A stretch of DNA of 46,330 nucleotides from CAYUNT01 sp964446285 (GTDB taxonomy: Bacteria > Sumerlaeota > Sumerlaeia > SLMS01 > CAYUNT01). Both the position numbers and the translations under genes were made by a program. Location of the stretch: the NCBI GenBank assembly GCA_964446285.1, contig CAYUNT010000008.1, positions 1-46,330 on the forward strand, written 5' to 3'. Below the pieces are notes generated by a model. The model made no database searches and was not told the DNA's origin. It was given only the letters and a program-made list of their open reading frames with translations. Shown piece by piece: positions 17,875-27,090 of the stretch (position 1 is the first letter of the stretch; the number at the start of each line of letters is the position of its first letter).

Positions 17875-18348
17875 TTATGCGACAATAGGCGGCAGTCCGC
17901 TTCGCAGCAACTCAGCCACATCAGGCGGAGGGGCCACGATGCGCCGTTCACGATCGACAAAGGCGTGCAGCGTCCAACCGCGCGCCAGGCGCCCGCGCCC
18001 GCCCGCCTCCGCGTCGTGGATTTCATAGCCAAATCGCAGGCTGGCTCGCCGCACCTCCGCCACCCAAGTTACAATCCGCACCATCTGGTCGTAAAGCGCA
18101 GGCTGCTGATATTCGCACCACGCCTCCTTGACCGGCAGATAAAACCCCGCGCGTTCGAGGTCATCGTAGCGCCGCCCGCGCGAACGCAGCCATTCCGTGC
18201 GGCCCATCTCAAACCACACGAGGTAATTCGCATAATACACATGCCCCATCTGATCCGTGTCGCGATACGTCACTCGCACAGGCGTTTCCTCAATCAGCGC
18301 GGCGGCGGCGGGACAGTCGGAGAGCACAAAAGCAGATTTCGGAGGCAT
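17875..18348 (-). CDS. Acyl-CoA thioesterase, YbgC/4-hydroxybenzoyl-CoA type
   Basis: This 157-residue single hotdog-fold protein hydrolyses acyl- or aryl-CoA thioesters in the cytoplasm. The family signature VTYRDTDQMGHVYYANYLVWFEMGRTE spans about residues 26-52 and includes the catalytic Asp of the TDxxGHVY block. In Tol-Pal-linked YbgC proteins the same motif is present, but no tol gene is nearby here. The N-terminal 20 residues are poorly conserved, so a later start is possible, though no better codon was seen. An AGGAGT lies upstream of the chosen ATG. A role in recycling CoA esters, for instance aryl-CoA from the IOR pathway, is only a suggestion. Confidence 0.85.
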   Translation of the reverse strand: MPPKSAFVLSDCPAAAALIEETPVRVTYRDTDQMGHVYYANYLVWFEMGRTEWLRSRGRRYDDLERAGFYLPVKEAWCEYQQPALYDQMVRIVTWVAEVRRASLRFGYEIHDAEAGGRGRLARGWTLHAFVDRERRIVAPPPDVAELLRSGLPPIVA

Positions 18349-18386
18349 AAAAAGCAGTTACTCCTGCTTGAATTCTTATCGCCGAT

Positions 18387-18417
18387 GCGGTTGATCACCG
18401 CATTGAAATGTTATACT
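18387..18417 (+). promoter_or_regulatory. Candidate valS promoter with overlapping inverted repeat
   Basis: TTGATC (18391-18396) and TATACT (18412-18417) could be -35 and -10 boxes, though the 15-base spacer is short. The -35 lies inside GCGGT-TGATC-ACCGC (18387-18401), a near-perfect palindrome that could be an operator. Transcription from here would give a valS leader of roughly 460 bases. This is a weak call. Confidence 0.35.
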
Positions 18418-18537
18418 GGCCGCCAGGCTCAGAGGCTAGAGATAATCCATCGGCGGCGCCGAGAGCGACCGCAGGAAGCAGAAACTCCCCAAATCAAGTC
18501 TTGACCCCAACCCAGCCATCTTCCAAGGTTTCAGACT

Positions 18538-18838
18538 GATTTCAGCGCCGCAGGGCCGTTTTTCGGCGCTCGACGCTGGATGGTTCACAAGCAAGGAAGA
18601 AAGCCGCGCCGCGAATGAACTCCCGCCTTCCACGCAATCCGTTGCGTTTGATGCTGTTCCCGCCAATGACCGGGGGGAGCGAGCGTGTTGGTGTAGCCAG
18701 GCCCTGAAACCGGGCCTGAATGAAGTTTGCGCGCACGCTTCTCCAGACCCGGGATCAGGGCAGCCCAACAGCCGCTGAAATCGAGAATTCAGCGGCGTTT
18801 TTTGTGCCCGGCGTTCCGCGAAGTTCTTGGGACGCCGG
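18538..18838 (+). promoter_or_regulatory. valS leader: terminator with candidate antiterminator pairing
   Basis: The leader has a textbook terminator (GCCGCTGAA 18771-18779, TTCAGCGGC 18788-18796, T6 at 18798-18803). Ten bases of its left arm and loop (18773-18782) are exactly complementary to GATTTCAGCG at 18538-18547, so an alternative fold could block it. A long hairpin (GTTGG/CCAAC, GCCCTG/CAGGGC and CCGGG/CCCGG arms) fills about 18693-18770. A further perfect-strength hairpin, CCGGCGTTCC (18808-18817) with GGGACGCCGG (18829-18838), follows 50 bases before valS. I found no T-box consensus. It may be an attenuator or a separate small RNA ending at 18803. Confidence 0.5.
18771..18803 (+). 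terminator. Intrinsic terminator inside the valS leader
   Basis: A 9-base perfect stem (GCCGCTGAA / TTCAGCGGC) with an 8-base loop is followed by G and six Ts. It is 85 bases upstream of the valS start codon on the same strand, so it would cut valS transcripts short unless overridden. Confidence 0.75.
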
Positions 18839-18887
18839 ATAAATCAGCCCCCTAAAAGCACACAGGACCGAAAGGACGCATACATTC

Positions 18888-21848
18888 ATGAGCAAGTCAG
18901 AGGATAATCAAGCCAAGGCAGGAAATGCCGCAAATGCCGCGGATGCCGCCGCCGCCGCATCGCAAACCGCGCAATCTCCGGCGGAGTTGCCAAAAACATA
19001 TTCGCACGAGGCGCTTGAAGATAAGTGGTATCGCTTCTGGACCGGCGGCAACTTTTTTCACCCGGACGCAAACGATCCGCGCCCGCCCTATTGCATCGTG
19101 ATTCCGCCGCCGAACGTGACGGGCGCGCTGCACGTCGGCCACGGCCTGGTGAATACGTTGCAGGATGTGCTGATTCGCTGGGCGCGAATGCGCGGGCAGG
19201 CCACGTTATGGGTTCCAGGCACGGACCATGCCGGGATCGCCACACAGCATGTCGTTGTTGAGCATCTGCGGGCGCGCGGCATCGACCATCGCGAGATTGG
19301 GCGCGAGAAATTCCTCGAACACGCCTGGGAATGGAAAGAGGAAAAAGGCGGGCGGATTATCTCGCAGTTGAAACGCTTGGGCTGCTCGTGCGACTGGGCG
19401 CGCGAGGTCTTCACGCTCGATGAACCGCGCCAGCGCGCCGTCCGCACGGCCTTCAAGCGCCTTTACGACCGCGGCCTGATTTATCGCGGAAATTACCTTA
19501 TCAACTGGGACCCGGTGGACCGCACCGCGCTCGCGGACGACGAGGTGGAATACGAGGACGAAAAAAGCCATCTCTGGCACCTGCGCTACCCGTATGAAGA
19601 CGGTTCTGGTTATGCCATTGTGGCCACCACACGGCCCGAGACGATGCTGGGCGACACGGCCGTTGCCGTGAACCCGACAGACGAGCGTTACCGCCATCTG
19701 ATCGGGAAGCGCGTGATTCTGCCGCTGGTCGAACGCCGCATTCCCATCATCGCCGACGATTTTGTGAAAAAAGATTTCGGAACCGGAATGGTCAAGGTGA
19801 CTCCGGCGCACGACCCGAACGATTTCCAGATGGGACTGCGCCACAATTTGGAGCAGGTGAACGTCCTGACCGACACGGCGCAGATGAACGAAAACGCCGG
19901 CAAGTATTGCGGTTTGGACCGCTACGAGGCGCGCAAGCGAGTGGTCGAGGATTTGCAGGCCCTGGGGCTAATCGAAAAAATCGAGCCTTACGAGCATCGC
20001 GTCGGGCGCGGATACCGCTCGAAGTCGATCATCGAACCGCGCTTGAGCCTTCAATGGTTTGTGCGCATCGAGCCGCTCGCCGCCAAAGCGCGCGAGGCTG
20101 TTCGCTCTGGCCGCGTCCGCATCATCCCCAAGACATGGGACAGCACCTATTTCGCCTGGATGGACAATGTGCGCGACTGGTGCATCTCGCGCCAACTGTG
20201 GTGGGGACATCGCATTCCCATCTGGTATCGGCGCGACGATCCGAATGCGATGATCTGCTACGATGGCGAAGGCGTTCCGCCCGAGGTGGCCGCCGATCCC
20301 GAGGCGTGGATGCAGGACACCGACGTGCTCGATACCTGGTTTTCGTCGGCGCTGTGGCCATTTTCCACACTCGGCTGGCCGGACGACAAAGCAGCGGAAC
20401 TTAAAAAGTTCTATCCGACCAGCGTCCTCGTCACCGCGCATGATATTCTCTTTTTCTGGGTGGCGCGCATGATCATGATGGGCCTGGAGTGCATGGATGA
20501 AATCCCATTTCACGATGTGTTTTTACATGGCCTTATCTTCGGGCGCACATACTACGAGCGGCGCGGCGGCGACCTGATCCTGATCCGCGACGCACAGCGC
20601 CGCCGCGAACTCGACCGATCCGATGTGCTCCCAAAGGGCGTCGAAGCGCGCTACGAAAAGGTCTCGAAATCCAAAGGCAATGCCATCGATCCAGTGGAAA
20701 TCATTGAGGAATTCGGCACAGACGCCTTCCGCCTGACCATCACTGCCTACGCCACACAGGGGCGCGTGATTGAACTCGATCATAAGAGGTTCGAGGGCTA
20801 TCGCAACTTTGTGAACAAAATCTGGAACGCGGCGCGATTCGCCATGATGAATACGGCGGACTTGGACGGCGCGACGGCGGCGAAAGGCGTCCGGCTCAAA
20901 GACCTCGAACCCGAAGACCGCTGGATTCTAAGCCAGCTGGCACGGGCGCGCGCGGCAGCGCATAAGGCAATCGCTAACTATGAATTCGACCAGTATGTGA
21001 ATGCGATGTATCAGTTCACCTGGCGGCAGTTCTGTGACTGGTATCTCGAAATCGTCAAACAGCGCTTCTATGCCAAGGCGGCCGATGGCGCGGATGCGAA
21101 CGAGGCGAAGGCAGCGGCGTCCAAGCGCGCGACGGCGCAGATCGTTGTCACGCTCCTGCTCGATGGGATTTTGCGGCTGTTGCATCCCGCAATTCCTTTT
21201 GTGACCGAAGAAATTTGGCAAACGCTGAAGTCGCGTCTGGACGCAGGCGAGGCGGCGGCGGGCAAGTGTGAATGCCCATCAACAGACAATTGTCTGTGCC
21301 CCGACTTCTCCGCGCGCAGTTTGTGCGTGGCCGCATGGCCCGAGCAGCCGAGCGACGCTTGGATCGACGCCGGGGTTGAAGAGAAATTCGCATGGCTTCA
21401 GGAAGTCGTTGTGGCGATTCGCAATCTGCGGTCGGAATCAGGCATCGCACCCGCCACGAAAACCGACGTGCATCTGGCTGTCGCCAATTCAGAACGCCTC
21501 GAATGGCTGCGGCGCGGCGAACGTCTGCTGCGCTCGACAGTCAATCTGGGCGGGGTGGCAATCGAATCCGCCGCGAAATCGCTCCCGGCTTCCGCTGTGG
21601 CCATTGTTGGGGACACAACGATCCACGTCCTTCTCCCGCCTGAAATGCTCGCTCAAGAAAAGGCCCGTTTGGATAAGGAAATCGCCCGCCTGGAAAAGGA
21701 CATCGAAAGCCGCGGACGCAAACTTTCCAACGAGTCATTCACCGCAAAGGCCCCGGCGGAAGTGGTCGAAGCCGAACGCAAACGCCTCGCCAAATCCACT
21801 GAGGAACTCGAAACCCTCCGCGCCAAACGCGCTGGAATGGGCGCATAG
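18888..21848 (+). CDS. valS: Valyl-tRNA synthetase
   Basis: This class I aminoacyl-tRNA synthetase charges tRNA-Val and edits mischarged threonine. It has 986 residues. The ATP-binding HIGH-type motif is in PPPNVTGALHVGHGL (about residues 70-85), the editing domain includes TTRPETMLGDTAVAV, and the KMSKS loop reads KVSKSKGN near residue 591. The last 65 residues form the usual coiled-coil arm (EKARLDKEIARLEKDIESRG). Two oddities: an Ala-rich extension of about 25 residues at the N-terminus, and a short Cys-rich insertion (CxC-x6-CxC, about residue 795) just before the WPE segment of the anticodon-binding region. The leader contains a terminator, which suggests attenuation control. Confidence 0.96.
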   Translation: MSKSEDNQAKAGNAANAADAAAAASQTAQSPAELPKTYSHEALEDKWYRFWTGGNFFHPDANDPRPPYCIVIPPPNVTGALHVGHGLVNTLQDVLIRWARMRGQATLWVPGTDHAGIATQHVVVEHLRARGIDHREIGREKFLEHAWEWKEEKGGRIISQLKRLGCSCDWAREVFTLDEPRQRAVRTAFKRLYDRGLIYRGNYLINWDPVDRTALADDEVEYEDEKSHLWHLRYPYEDGSGYAIVATTRPETMLGDTAVAVNPTDERYRHLIGKRVILPLVERRIPIIADDFVKKDFGTGMVKVTPAHDPNDFQMGLRHNLEQVNVLTDTAQMNENAGKYCGLDRYEARKRVVEDLQALGLIEKIEPYEHRVGRGYRSKSIIEPRLSLQWFVRIEPLAAKAREAVRSGRVRIIPKTWDSTYFAWMDNVRDWCISRQLWWGHRIPIWYRRDDPNAMICYDGEGVPPEVAADPEAWMQDTDVLDTWFSSALWPFSTLGWPDDKAAELKKFYPTSVLVTAHDILFFWVARMIMMGLECMDEIPFHDVFLHGLIFGRTYYERRGGDLILIRDAQRRRELDRSDVLPKGVEARYEKVSKSKGNAIDPVEIIEEFGTDAFRLTITAYATQGRVIELDHKRFEGYRNFVNKIWNAARFAMMNTADLDGATAAKGVRLKDLEPEDRWILSQLARARAAAHKAIANYEFDQYVNAMYQFTWRQFCDWYLEIVKQRFYAKAADGADANEAKAAASKRATAQIVVTLLLDGILRLLHPAIPFVTEEIWQTLKSRLDAGEAAAGKCECPSTDNCLCPDFSARSLCVAAWPEQPSDAWIDAGVEEKFAWLQEVVVAIRNLRSESGIAPATKTDVHLAVANSERLEWLRRGERLLRSTVNLGGVAIESAAKSLPASAVAIVGDTTIHVLLPPEMLAQEKARLDKEIARLEKDIESRGRKLSNESFTAKAPAEVVEAERKRLAKSTEELETLRAKRAGMGA
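21282..21297. repeat. Perfect 16-base palindrome inside valS
   Basis: ACAGACAATTGTCTGT is fully self-complementary. It falls in the codons of the Cys-rich insertion of valyl-tRNA synthetase (about 21262-21305), so the insertion may have come from a small palindromic element. Confidence 0.5.
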
Positions 21849-21870
21849 TTGCTGGGCTGCGGTTTTTTTG

Positions 21871-24603
21871 TTATTCGATAACCTCAATGGGGAGAATAAG
21901 CGGCAAACAGCCGGAATCGGAGAACCATTGGCCATCGTTAGCGGCGCATACGAGTTCCGCCCGCAGGAAATAACGGCCAGGCTTTTTAGGAACTGGCAAT
22001 TCACACGGAATCACAAGCGAATCGCCCGCGCCCGCTGTGTGCGGAAGGTCGATGCGAATTGGATTTCCGCGCGAGCCGCCTGCTGAAAATTCAATGGCCA
22101 GCCGGACCGGCTTGCTTGGCGCTTTGTTTGCGTCCGGCGATGAAGCCCAGGCGTCCCAGCCATCGTTGCGCACGGCGATGACGAATTTCGCCGTTGCTCC
22201 TTTTTTCAGTTTTCGCGGACAGGTGTCAAAAAGCCACGTGGCGCGCCTCGCGTTCTCGACGCCGAAAAACGCCCGCGCCACATAGAAAAACTCGCGCGGA
22301 TCGAGAACCACTATCCCGCCGCCTGGACGAGCCGCCGCCAGGCGTTCCTGCAGTTCGCGGTAAAAATCCGGCCCATAGAGCACGCTGCGGCAAGTGATAA
22401 ATGCAGGCTTTTTGGCTTCGCCCAACGGAGGGCCAGCCATTTCAAGAATCAGCCGCGCGGCCTCGGCGGTGTCTCGCGGCAGCCCCTCGTTGCACATTGG
22501 AATCACAGGCAGATGGCCGTCGATGTGCAGGTCCGCATAGTTGTCGCGCAACACAATGCCATCGCCCGAAAACGCGGCGAACAGCCGCGCCGCTTCGGGC
22601 GTCATCGTGCCGGAGAAGGCATTGATGATGAATCCCGTCACCGTCAGATTCATCCGCCGATACCACTCTGCGCAATGCCGCTTCCACAATTCCCCGCCCG
22701 GCGGCAGGCCGGAAATCTCGCGCGGCGCAAGCAACCCCGTCGGATTCACATACCCCGCGCCCGAATCGCCCGCCTGGAATGAATCGCGCGCCGTGCGCGT
22801 GCGGTAAAAATACTCGAAGGCGGGCGCGGCGCGCTCGGCCAAGTTCGGATTGATCGCCCAACTGAGTGGCGTCCGTCCGCGATCGGGCGCGTTCCAGAAT
22901 CCGGGAACCTGCGACATTACCCATGCTGCGGAATCGTAATCGCCCACATAATGCAAAAGGAATGTTTTTGGGAGAACCTCTCCGCGCGCGTCCATCGCGC
23001 CCGCCCGCCGCAGCGATTCGCGCGTGGGCGCTGGCCCCTGCACCAAATACTCCGGCAGCGGAAAATGCTGATAGACCGAGGCATTCGCCAATCCAGAGAG
23101 GTGCAGCGCGTCGGCATCAAGCACCACGTTGAACTGCGTTAGGATTCGCACCGTTTCCCATTCGGTATGCACGCCGCCGTGCGAACCGCCCGCGCCGGGG
23201 CAATCGGTGTATTTGAAGGCCCAGGGCGTGAATCCACCGCAGCGGATCATTTCGCCGCGCTTTTGCGCATCCATCTGACGGTGGGCGGAATGCAAAATCG
23301 CAAGCAGTGTGCGGCGATCCGTGCCTGGCGCCTGTCCGGGATCGTCCACGGGGCGCTCTTCTTCCCAGACGTTTAAGTCCCAGAAAAATGCGCGTTTCGA
23401 TATATAATAATCATGATTTTCGAGCGTATGATTCGACCAATCCAGCCCCGGCGCGGGATCGCGAATCCACCAAGCGTCGAGATAATAGCAAAGGAATCCC
23501 GCGTCGCACCGGCCCGTATCGAGGAACTGCTCTTTCGCCCAAACGTAGGCATCGCATTTCGCGCTTCCGGTCGAGGGTGTGCTTGATCCGGGGATCGTCC
23601 CGCGCCCCGTGAACATCCCGCGCAAATCGCGCCTCACAGGCAGGCGCGGACCGCTTTCGACAAGGCGCATCCAGAGCGAACCGGGCGCGGAATCCACTGT
23701 TATGGGCAATAGATTCTCGACACCGGCAATTGTCGAAGCAAGGTTGCTCGTCGCGTTCACCTCGCGGTCCCAGACGACAACGCCTTCGATGTCCGCCTGA
23801 AAAAAATCAATCAGCTGCTCAATCGACTCGGCGGGTTCAATCCGCGTTTGCGCCAGCCATCCCTCTTCGCGTTGCAGTTCCTTTAGCCACCACGCATCGC
23901 GTTCCATAAAGTTGACGAGCAGCCGCGGCCCGCCGCGATTGACAATCCCCTGCAACGCCGCAAACAGATGCGCTTCCTCGAAGGCTCGCCGGGGCGTCAT
24001 TGCGCGCGTCGGGCACAAATCATACAGCCACAGGCATGGCGGTCCGGGCGAAAGCGGCTGAAAAAGCACAGGCACTGCCTGCGGATTCCACGGCGACCAC
24101 TCGCTCGTGGCGTCCGCCCGTTCACGCAGCCACAGATACACGGGCCGCCCCGCCGGCAGCGTCACGGCACCCGGTTCGAGCCGCGGAGCGCTCACGCGCA
24201 ACGGCCCAGCCTCGGCCAGCGCTTTGCTTTCAGGCGAGGGATCAGCCGTTATGCGCAGCTGAACCTGCACTTGCACTTCCGCGCCGCCCGCTGAATTCGC
24301 CTGCGCGGGCCGCGCCGCCTGCGGAAAAAACGCGCTCTCCCACTCGATGGCCGGACGCGAAGTGGTTAGCAACCCTTGCGGAACAAGAATTCTCGGAAGG
24401 TCTGGATTGGATTTGCTGGAAATTGTCATTCCTGAAACAGCTTTCTGTGGATTTCGCGAGGCATCGTGCCCCATTCCCGCGCGCATCGAATCTGCCTGGC
24501 AAGCGGCGGGATAAAAGCGGACCGTGATAACAATCGCAAAGAAAATCAAAAGAGAATGCGCGCGGAATTGCCGAGGCGGTGGCGGTTTTTCCTTCCGCGG
24601 CAT
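21871..24603 (-). CDS. Secreted GxGYxYP-family protein (putative glycoside hydrolase)
   Basis: The 910-residue product has an N-terminal hydrophobic stretch (LLIFFAIVITVRFYPAACQA, about 18-37) that works as a signal peptide or anchor. It resembles the GxGYxYP family, a putative glycoside hydrolase group often found near polysaccharide-use genes: LFAALQGIVNRGGPRLLV near residue 210 matches the N-terminal family block, and GAGYVNP at about 613 is the namesake motif. About 80 residues of beta-rich sequence close the protein (ATAKFVIAVRNDGWDAW…), like a small adhesion or carbohydrate-binding domain. The activity of the family is not established to my knowledge. The gene starts directly after the ACT-protein stop with no gap, so the two are co-transcribed. 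It converges on valS with only 22 bases between stops. Confidence 0.75.
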   Translation of the reverse strand: MPRKEKPPPPRQFRAHSLLIFFAIVITVRFYPAACQADSMRAGMGHDASRNPQKAVSGMTISSKSNPDLPRILVPQGLLTTSRPAIEWESAFFPQAARPAQANSAGGAEVQVQVQLRITADPSPESKALAEAGPLRVSAPRLEPGAVTLPAGRPVYLWLRERADATSEWSPWNPQAVPVLFQPLSPGPPCLWLYDLCPTRAMTPRRAFEEAHLFAALQGIVNRGGPRLLVNFMERDAWWLKELQREEGWLAQTRIEPAESIEQLIDFFQADIEGVVVWDREVNATSNLASTIAGVENLLPITVDSAPGSLWMRLVESGPRLPVRRDLRGMFTGRGTIPGSSTPSTGSAKCDAYVWAKEQFLDTGRCDAGFLCYYLDAWWIRDPAPGLDWSNHTLENHDYYISKRAFFWDLNVWEEERPVDDPGQAPGTDRRTLLAILHSAHRQMDAQKRGEMIRCGGFTPWAFKYTDCPGAGGSHGGVHTEWETVRILTQFNVVLDADALHLSGLANASVYQHFPLPEYLVQGPAPTRESLRRAGAMDARGEVLPKTFLLHYVGDYDSAAWVMSQVPGFWNAPDRGRTPLSWAINPNLAERAAPAFEYFYRTRTARDSFQAGDSGAGYVNPTGLLAPREISGLPPGGELWKRHCAEWYRRMNLTVTGFIINAFSGTMTPEAARLFAAFSGDGIVLRDNYADLHIDGHLPVIPMCNEGLPRDTAEAARLILEMAGPPLGEAKKPAFITCRSVLYGPDFYRELQERLAAARPGGGIVVLDPREFFYVARAFFGVENARRATWLFDTCPRKLKKGATAKFVIAVRNDGWDAWASSPDANKAPSKPVRLAIEFSAGGSRGNPIRIDLPHTAGAGDSLVIPCELPVPKKPGRYFLRAELVCAANDGQWFSDSGCLPLILPIEVIE

Positions 24604-25170
24604 TCATCGAACTTTCAGCTCAAAGTCGATATTTTGTTCGGCGCACAACGCCTCCAGCTCGCGCCGCAAGCCCGCGATCGGCAGCGTGGCCGGAACGTCA
24701 ATTTGCATATTGAGATGGAAAATCGGCGTTCCGGTAAATGGCGCGGGCGCGTTGCGCGTCTCGGCATGGATGACGTTGATGCCGCGCATTTTCAGCAGGG
24801 CGCTCAGCCGATACACAATGCCCGGATGATCGAGCGTAGTGGCCGAAAGTGCATATCGAATCACGGGCGATTCGGGCGTGCGGGGCGCCGCTTGCGACGA
24901 ATGAATAAAGAGATGAAGCCCCGTACGCCGCTCGAAATCCGCGCCATTTCGTCCAAGTTGTTCGGCAAAGTCCGGCGGGCCGGCGGCCAGCATCAAGACG
25001 GCAAAATCACCGCCGAGCAATGCCATGTGGCTTTCCTCGATATTGCCGCCGTTTTCGAAAACCCACTGCGACAAATCGCCTACGATGCCTGGCCGGTCCG
25101 CACCAATGACCGTGAGAATGACATGAGAAACAGAAGGGCCACCGGAGGAGGGAGAAGGCTCGTTGGACAT
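24604..25170 (-). CDS. Two-ACT-domain protein, GcvR-like
   Basis: This 188-residue protein has two ACT domains and nothing else, like the glycine-cleavage repressor accessory protein GcvR. The first runs from about residue 14 (HVILTVIGADRPGIVGDLSQ) and the second from about 104 (ALSATTLDHPGIVYRLSALL). ACT domains bind amino acids, so it is probably a cytoplasmic regulator that senses one; the ligand and partner are unknown. The ATG at 25170 has GAGG about ten bases upstream, whereas an in-frame extension to 25281 lacks family similarity. No gcv genes are in the window. Its stop abuts the start of the GxGYxYP gene, an odd partner for an amino-acid sensor. Confidence 0.82.
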   Translation of the reverse strand: MSNEPSPSSGGPSVSHVILTVIGADRPGIVGDLSQWVFENGGNIEESHMALLGGDFAVLMLAAGPPDFAEQLGRNGADFERRTGLHLFIHSSQAAPRTPESPVIRYALSATTLDHPGIVYRLSALLKMRGINVIHAETRNAPAPFTGTPIFHLNMQIDVPATLPIAGLRRELEALCAEQNIDFELKVR

Positions 25171-25406
25171 GGCATTGCCTCGATTGAGTGGAAATGGGCC
25201 TTGGCTGGATATAGGAAGAACTGCCTTGGGGATTGGGCCTTGTCCCCGAATTGGACGTAACCGCTTACGCTCGCGGCTCAACGCACCCTAGGCAACTCCA
25301 CCCCCGAGCACAATCCGGATTTTTAATTGACTATCGCACGATTCACAATTGGAAGATGAACAGAGCTTTCTGTGCGGTAACACCAGCAGGTCTCAAAGCA
25401 ACAAAG

Positions 25407-26303
25407 TCATTTCGGATCAATGGTGCCAATCCGTTCGGCCATTTTGCTTACAATCTCCAAAGCATGAACCAATTCGAATTCCTTAAAATCCTTATCACGT
25501 AAAACAGGCTTGAGCTGGGCTTCCACCTGCCTGCGAAGCGAATCCAGGCGAGCGCTCGAAATATCCGCAGACAAATTGCCGGGGATCGCCATTTTTTTAC
25601 GAACTAATGCCACAAAATCGGCGGCATCCGCCTGGAAACCAAGTTTTCGCACGGCATAATCAATATCAAAAAAGTCACGAATTGCCGGCTCGCAACGCGA
25701 CAAGGCGGCCCGAAACTTCTCCGCAAAACTCTCGCCAAACGAAAGGCATTGGACCGCCACAGGAGCAAGAAACGGCTTCGACGTGACTGGGTTGAGCAAG
25801 ATGGTTCGCGCGTGGCCGGCAAAAGGCGCGGCCAGCAGAGGTTCGCGCAAGGACACCTCCAGTTTGATCGTTTCCTCTCCACCCGCAGCCAATGAGGCGT
25901 ATCCAATCTCAGCCAGATACTGAGTCGAGGCATTGGCACCCTTCAGAGGTTGCCTAATGCGCAAGACTGGAAGGATACCCGGCAGTTTCTCGATCCCCTT
26001 TTTGAGGTTCGCAACACGCAAGCTCCTTTCTGTTCGCTTGGCGTTGCTGGGCAAAGAAATGGCAAAATCCAAATCCTCGCTCATCCGACAGAAATCCGCA
26101 TGGACTTTGGCTAGGCTCGTTCCGCCTTTGAACACAAGATCGCTGCTCAGCGCGGCAAGATACGAAAGCAACACCGTGCAGAAATAGTCCTTTTCAACAA
26201 GACGCGCGGAAAAACCGGTTTCCGCCACGGTATAGGAAACGGCCTCGCGGAAGAGCGCGGCATCTTCATGAAGGCGAATTATGGCCCCTTCAGGCTTGCT
26301 CAT
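25407..26303 (-). CDS. abiEii: AbiEii-type nucleotidyltransferase toxin
   Basis: This is the toxin of a type IV toxin-antitoxin (abortive infection) pair, a nucleotidyltransferase whose studied relatives add nucleotides to tRNA ends and stop growth. It has 298 residues. The active site reads FKGGTSL at 58-64 and RMSEDLDF at 73-80, whose Asp residues bind metal, and an upstream LVEKDY (35-40) is the family's conserved block. It overlaps the antitoxin gene by 14 bases and follows it in the same direction, the standard order. The gene looks complete, with all motifs intact. Confidence 0.92.
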   Translation of the reverse strand: MSKPEGAIIRLHEDAALFREAVSYTVAETGFSARLVEKDYFCTVLLSYLAALSSDLVFKGGTSLAKVHADFCRMSEDLDFAISLPSNAKRTERSLRVANLKKGIEKLPGILPVLRIRQPLKGANASTQYLAEIGYASLAAGGEETIKLEVSLREPLLAAPFAGHARTILLNPVTSKPFLAPVAVQCLSFGESFAEKFRAALSRCEPAIRDFFDIDYAVRKLGFQADAADFVALVRKKMAIPGNLSADISSARLDSLRRQVEAQLKPVLRDKDFKEFELVHALEIVSKMAERIGTIDPK

Positions 26304-27090
26304 TATCTATGATCCCCCACCTTTTACTAATTTTTCCGGTGCTGCGCGAGGTGGGTATCCATGGAATTGGGTGTGTTGTCTTCCTAATGTTCCGTTCCAA
26401 GCCCTGGAGCAGTTCTTCCCGCGTGCCTTCGCGTTCGAGTAAAAAGCCAAGCCTCCGAGTTGTGCCAATATCTCCATATCGCATAGCGCATTCCACGAGT
26501 TTGGCTGGGTCAACTCGCCTGGCGGCAAGTTCCTTTCGTATCCAGGCGTATCCTCGAGGCAGGCTGTTGAATCTCGACCAATCATAAATGGCGTCCACAA
26601 GCGTCCGGACACGCGACGCATAGGTGAGAATCTGTCCATCGGGTGTTTTCGCCCTTTCTGTATCGCCCAGGCGCTTATCCGCCACCCGAATCAAAACCAG
26701 CGCCACCTGGCTAATCTTCCGGGCGCCAAAAAGGCGGTTGTTGTAGATGAACACTCGGTTGGGAATCTGATCGTCGAAGCCATAGCGGAAAAAAGCATTT
26801 GGACCGCAAACCTGGTAGCGCGCCCCCTGATCCTCCATCAGCGTATTTATGGCGAGGGCTTCGCTCGGACTCCAAGAGCCTCCCAGAGAAAGGCGTTCAG
26901 GCGCCAAATAAAGCCCCCGGCGGACGCGGGCGCTGACGCCCGCGCGCGCGAGCCTGCTTAGCACCTTGCGTTCCTGAGTCGCGCTAATTGCCAGCGGCCC
27001 GGTCAAATCGCCGGACCGAATTGTCTTCAAACCACGCATCTGCGTGTAGGCGAGCAAGTGCATCTCAATTCGTCCCAGTCCCTTTTTCAT
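26290..27090 (-). CDS. abiEi: AbiEi-type antitoxin, transcriptional repressor
   Basis: This 266-residue antitoxin has an N-terminal winged helix (about residues 10-70, including TQERKVLSRLARAGVSARVRRGLYL) and a C-terminal domain (GPNAFFRYGFDDQIPNRVFIYNN near 115 and later VDAIYDWSRFNSLPRGY). AbiEi proteins neutralise AbiEii without touching it and repress their own promoter through inverted repeats. The predicted -10 box ends only six bases before this ATG, so the mRNA may be leaderless. A second ATG at residue 10 would give a 257-residue form; the first residues match relatives less well, so either start is possible. Confidence 0.9.
   Translation of the reverse strand: MKKGLGRIEMHLLAYTQMRGLKTIRSGDLTGPLAISATQERKVLSRLARAGVSARVRRGLYLAPERLSLGGSWSPSEALAINTLMEDQGARYQVCGPNAFFRYGFDDQIPNRVFIYNNRLFGARKISQVALVLIRVADKRLGDTERAKTPDGQILTYASRVRTLVDAIYDWSRFNSLPRGYAWIRKELAARRVDPAKLVECAMRYGDIGTTRRLGFLLEREGTREELLQGLERNIRKTTHPIPWIPTSRSTGKISKRWGIIDNEQA

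Noticed and set aside
18436..18768. Minus-strand 110-codon frame in the valS leader
   Set aside because: The sequence does not resemble a protein family, and the region is better explained by RNA hairpins on the plus strand.
18420..18803. tmRNA, RNase P RNA, SRP RNA, 6S RNA or T-box leader
   Set aside because: I looked for the conserved cores (GAGGAAAGTCC of RNase P, the GGAAG-AGCAG loop of SRP RNA, tmRNA ends, the T-box AGGGTGG-ACCGCG) and did not find them; an Infernal search would decide.
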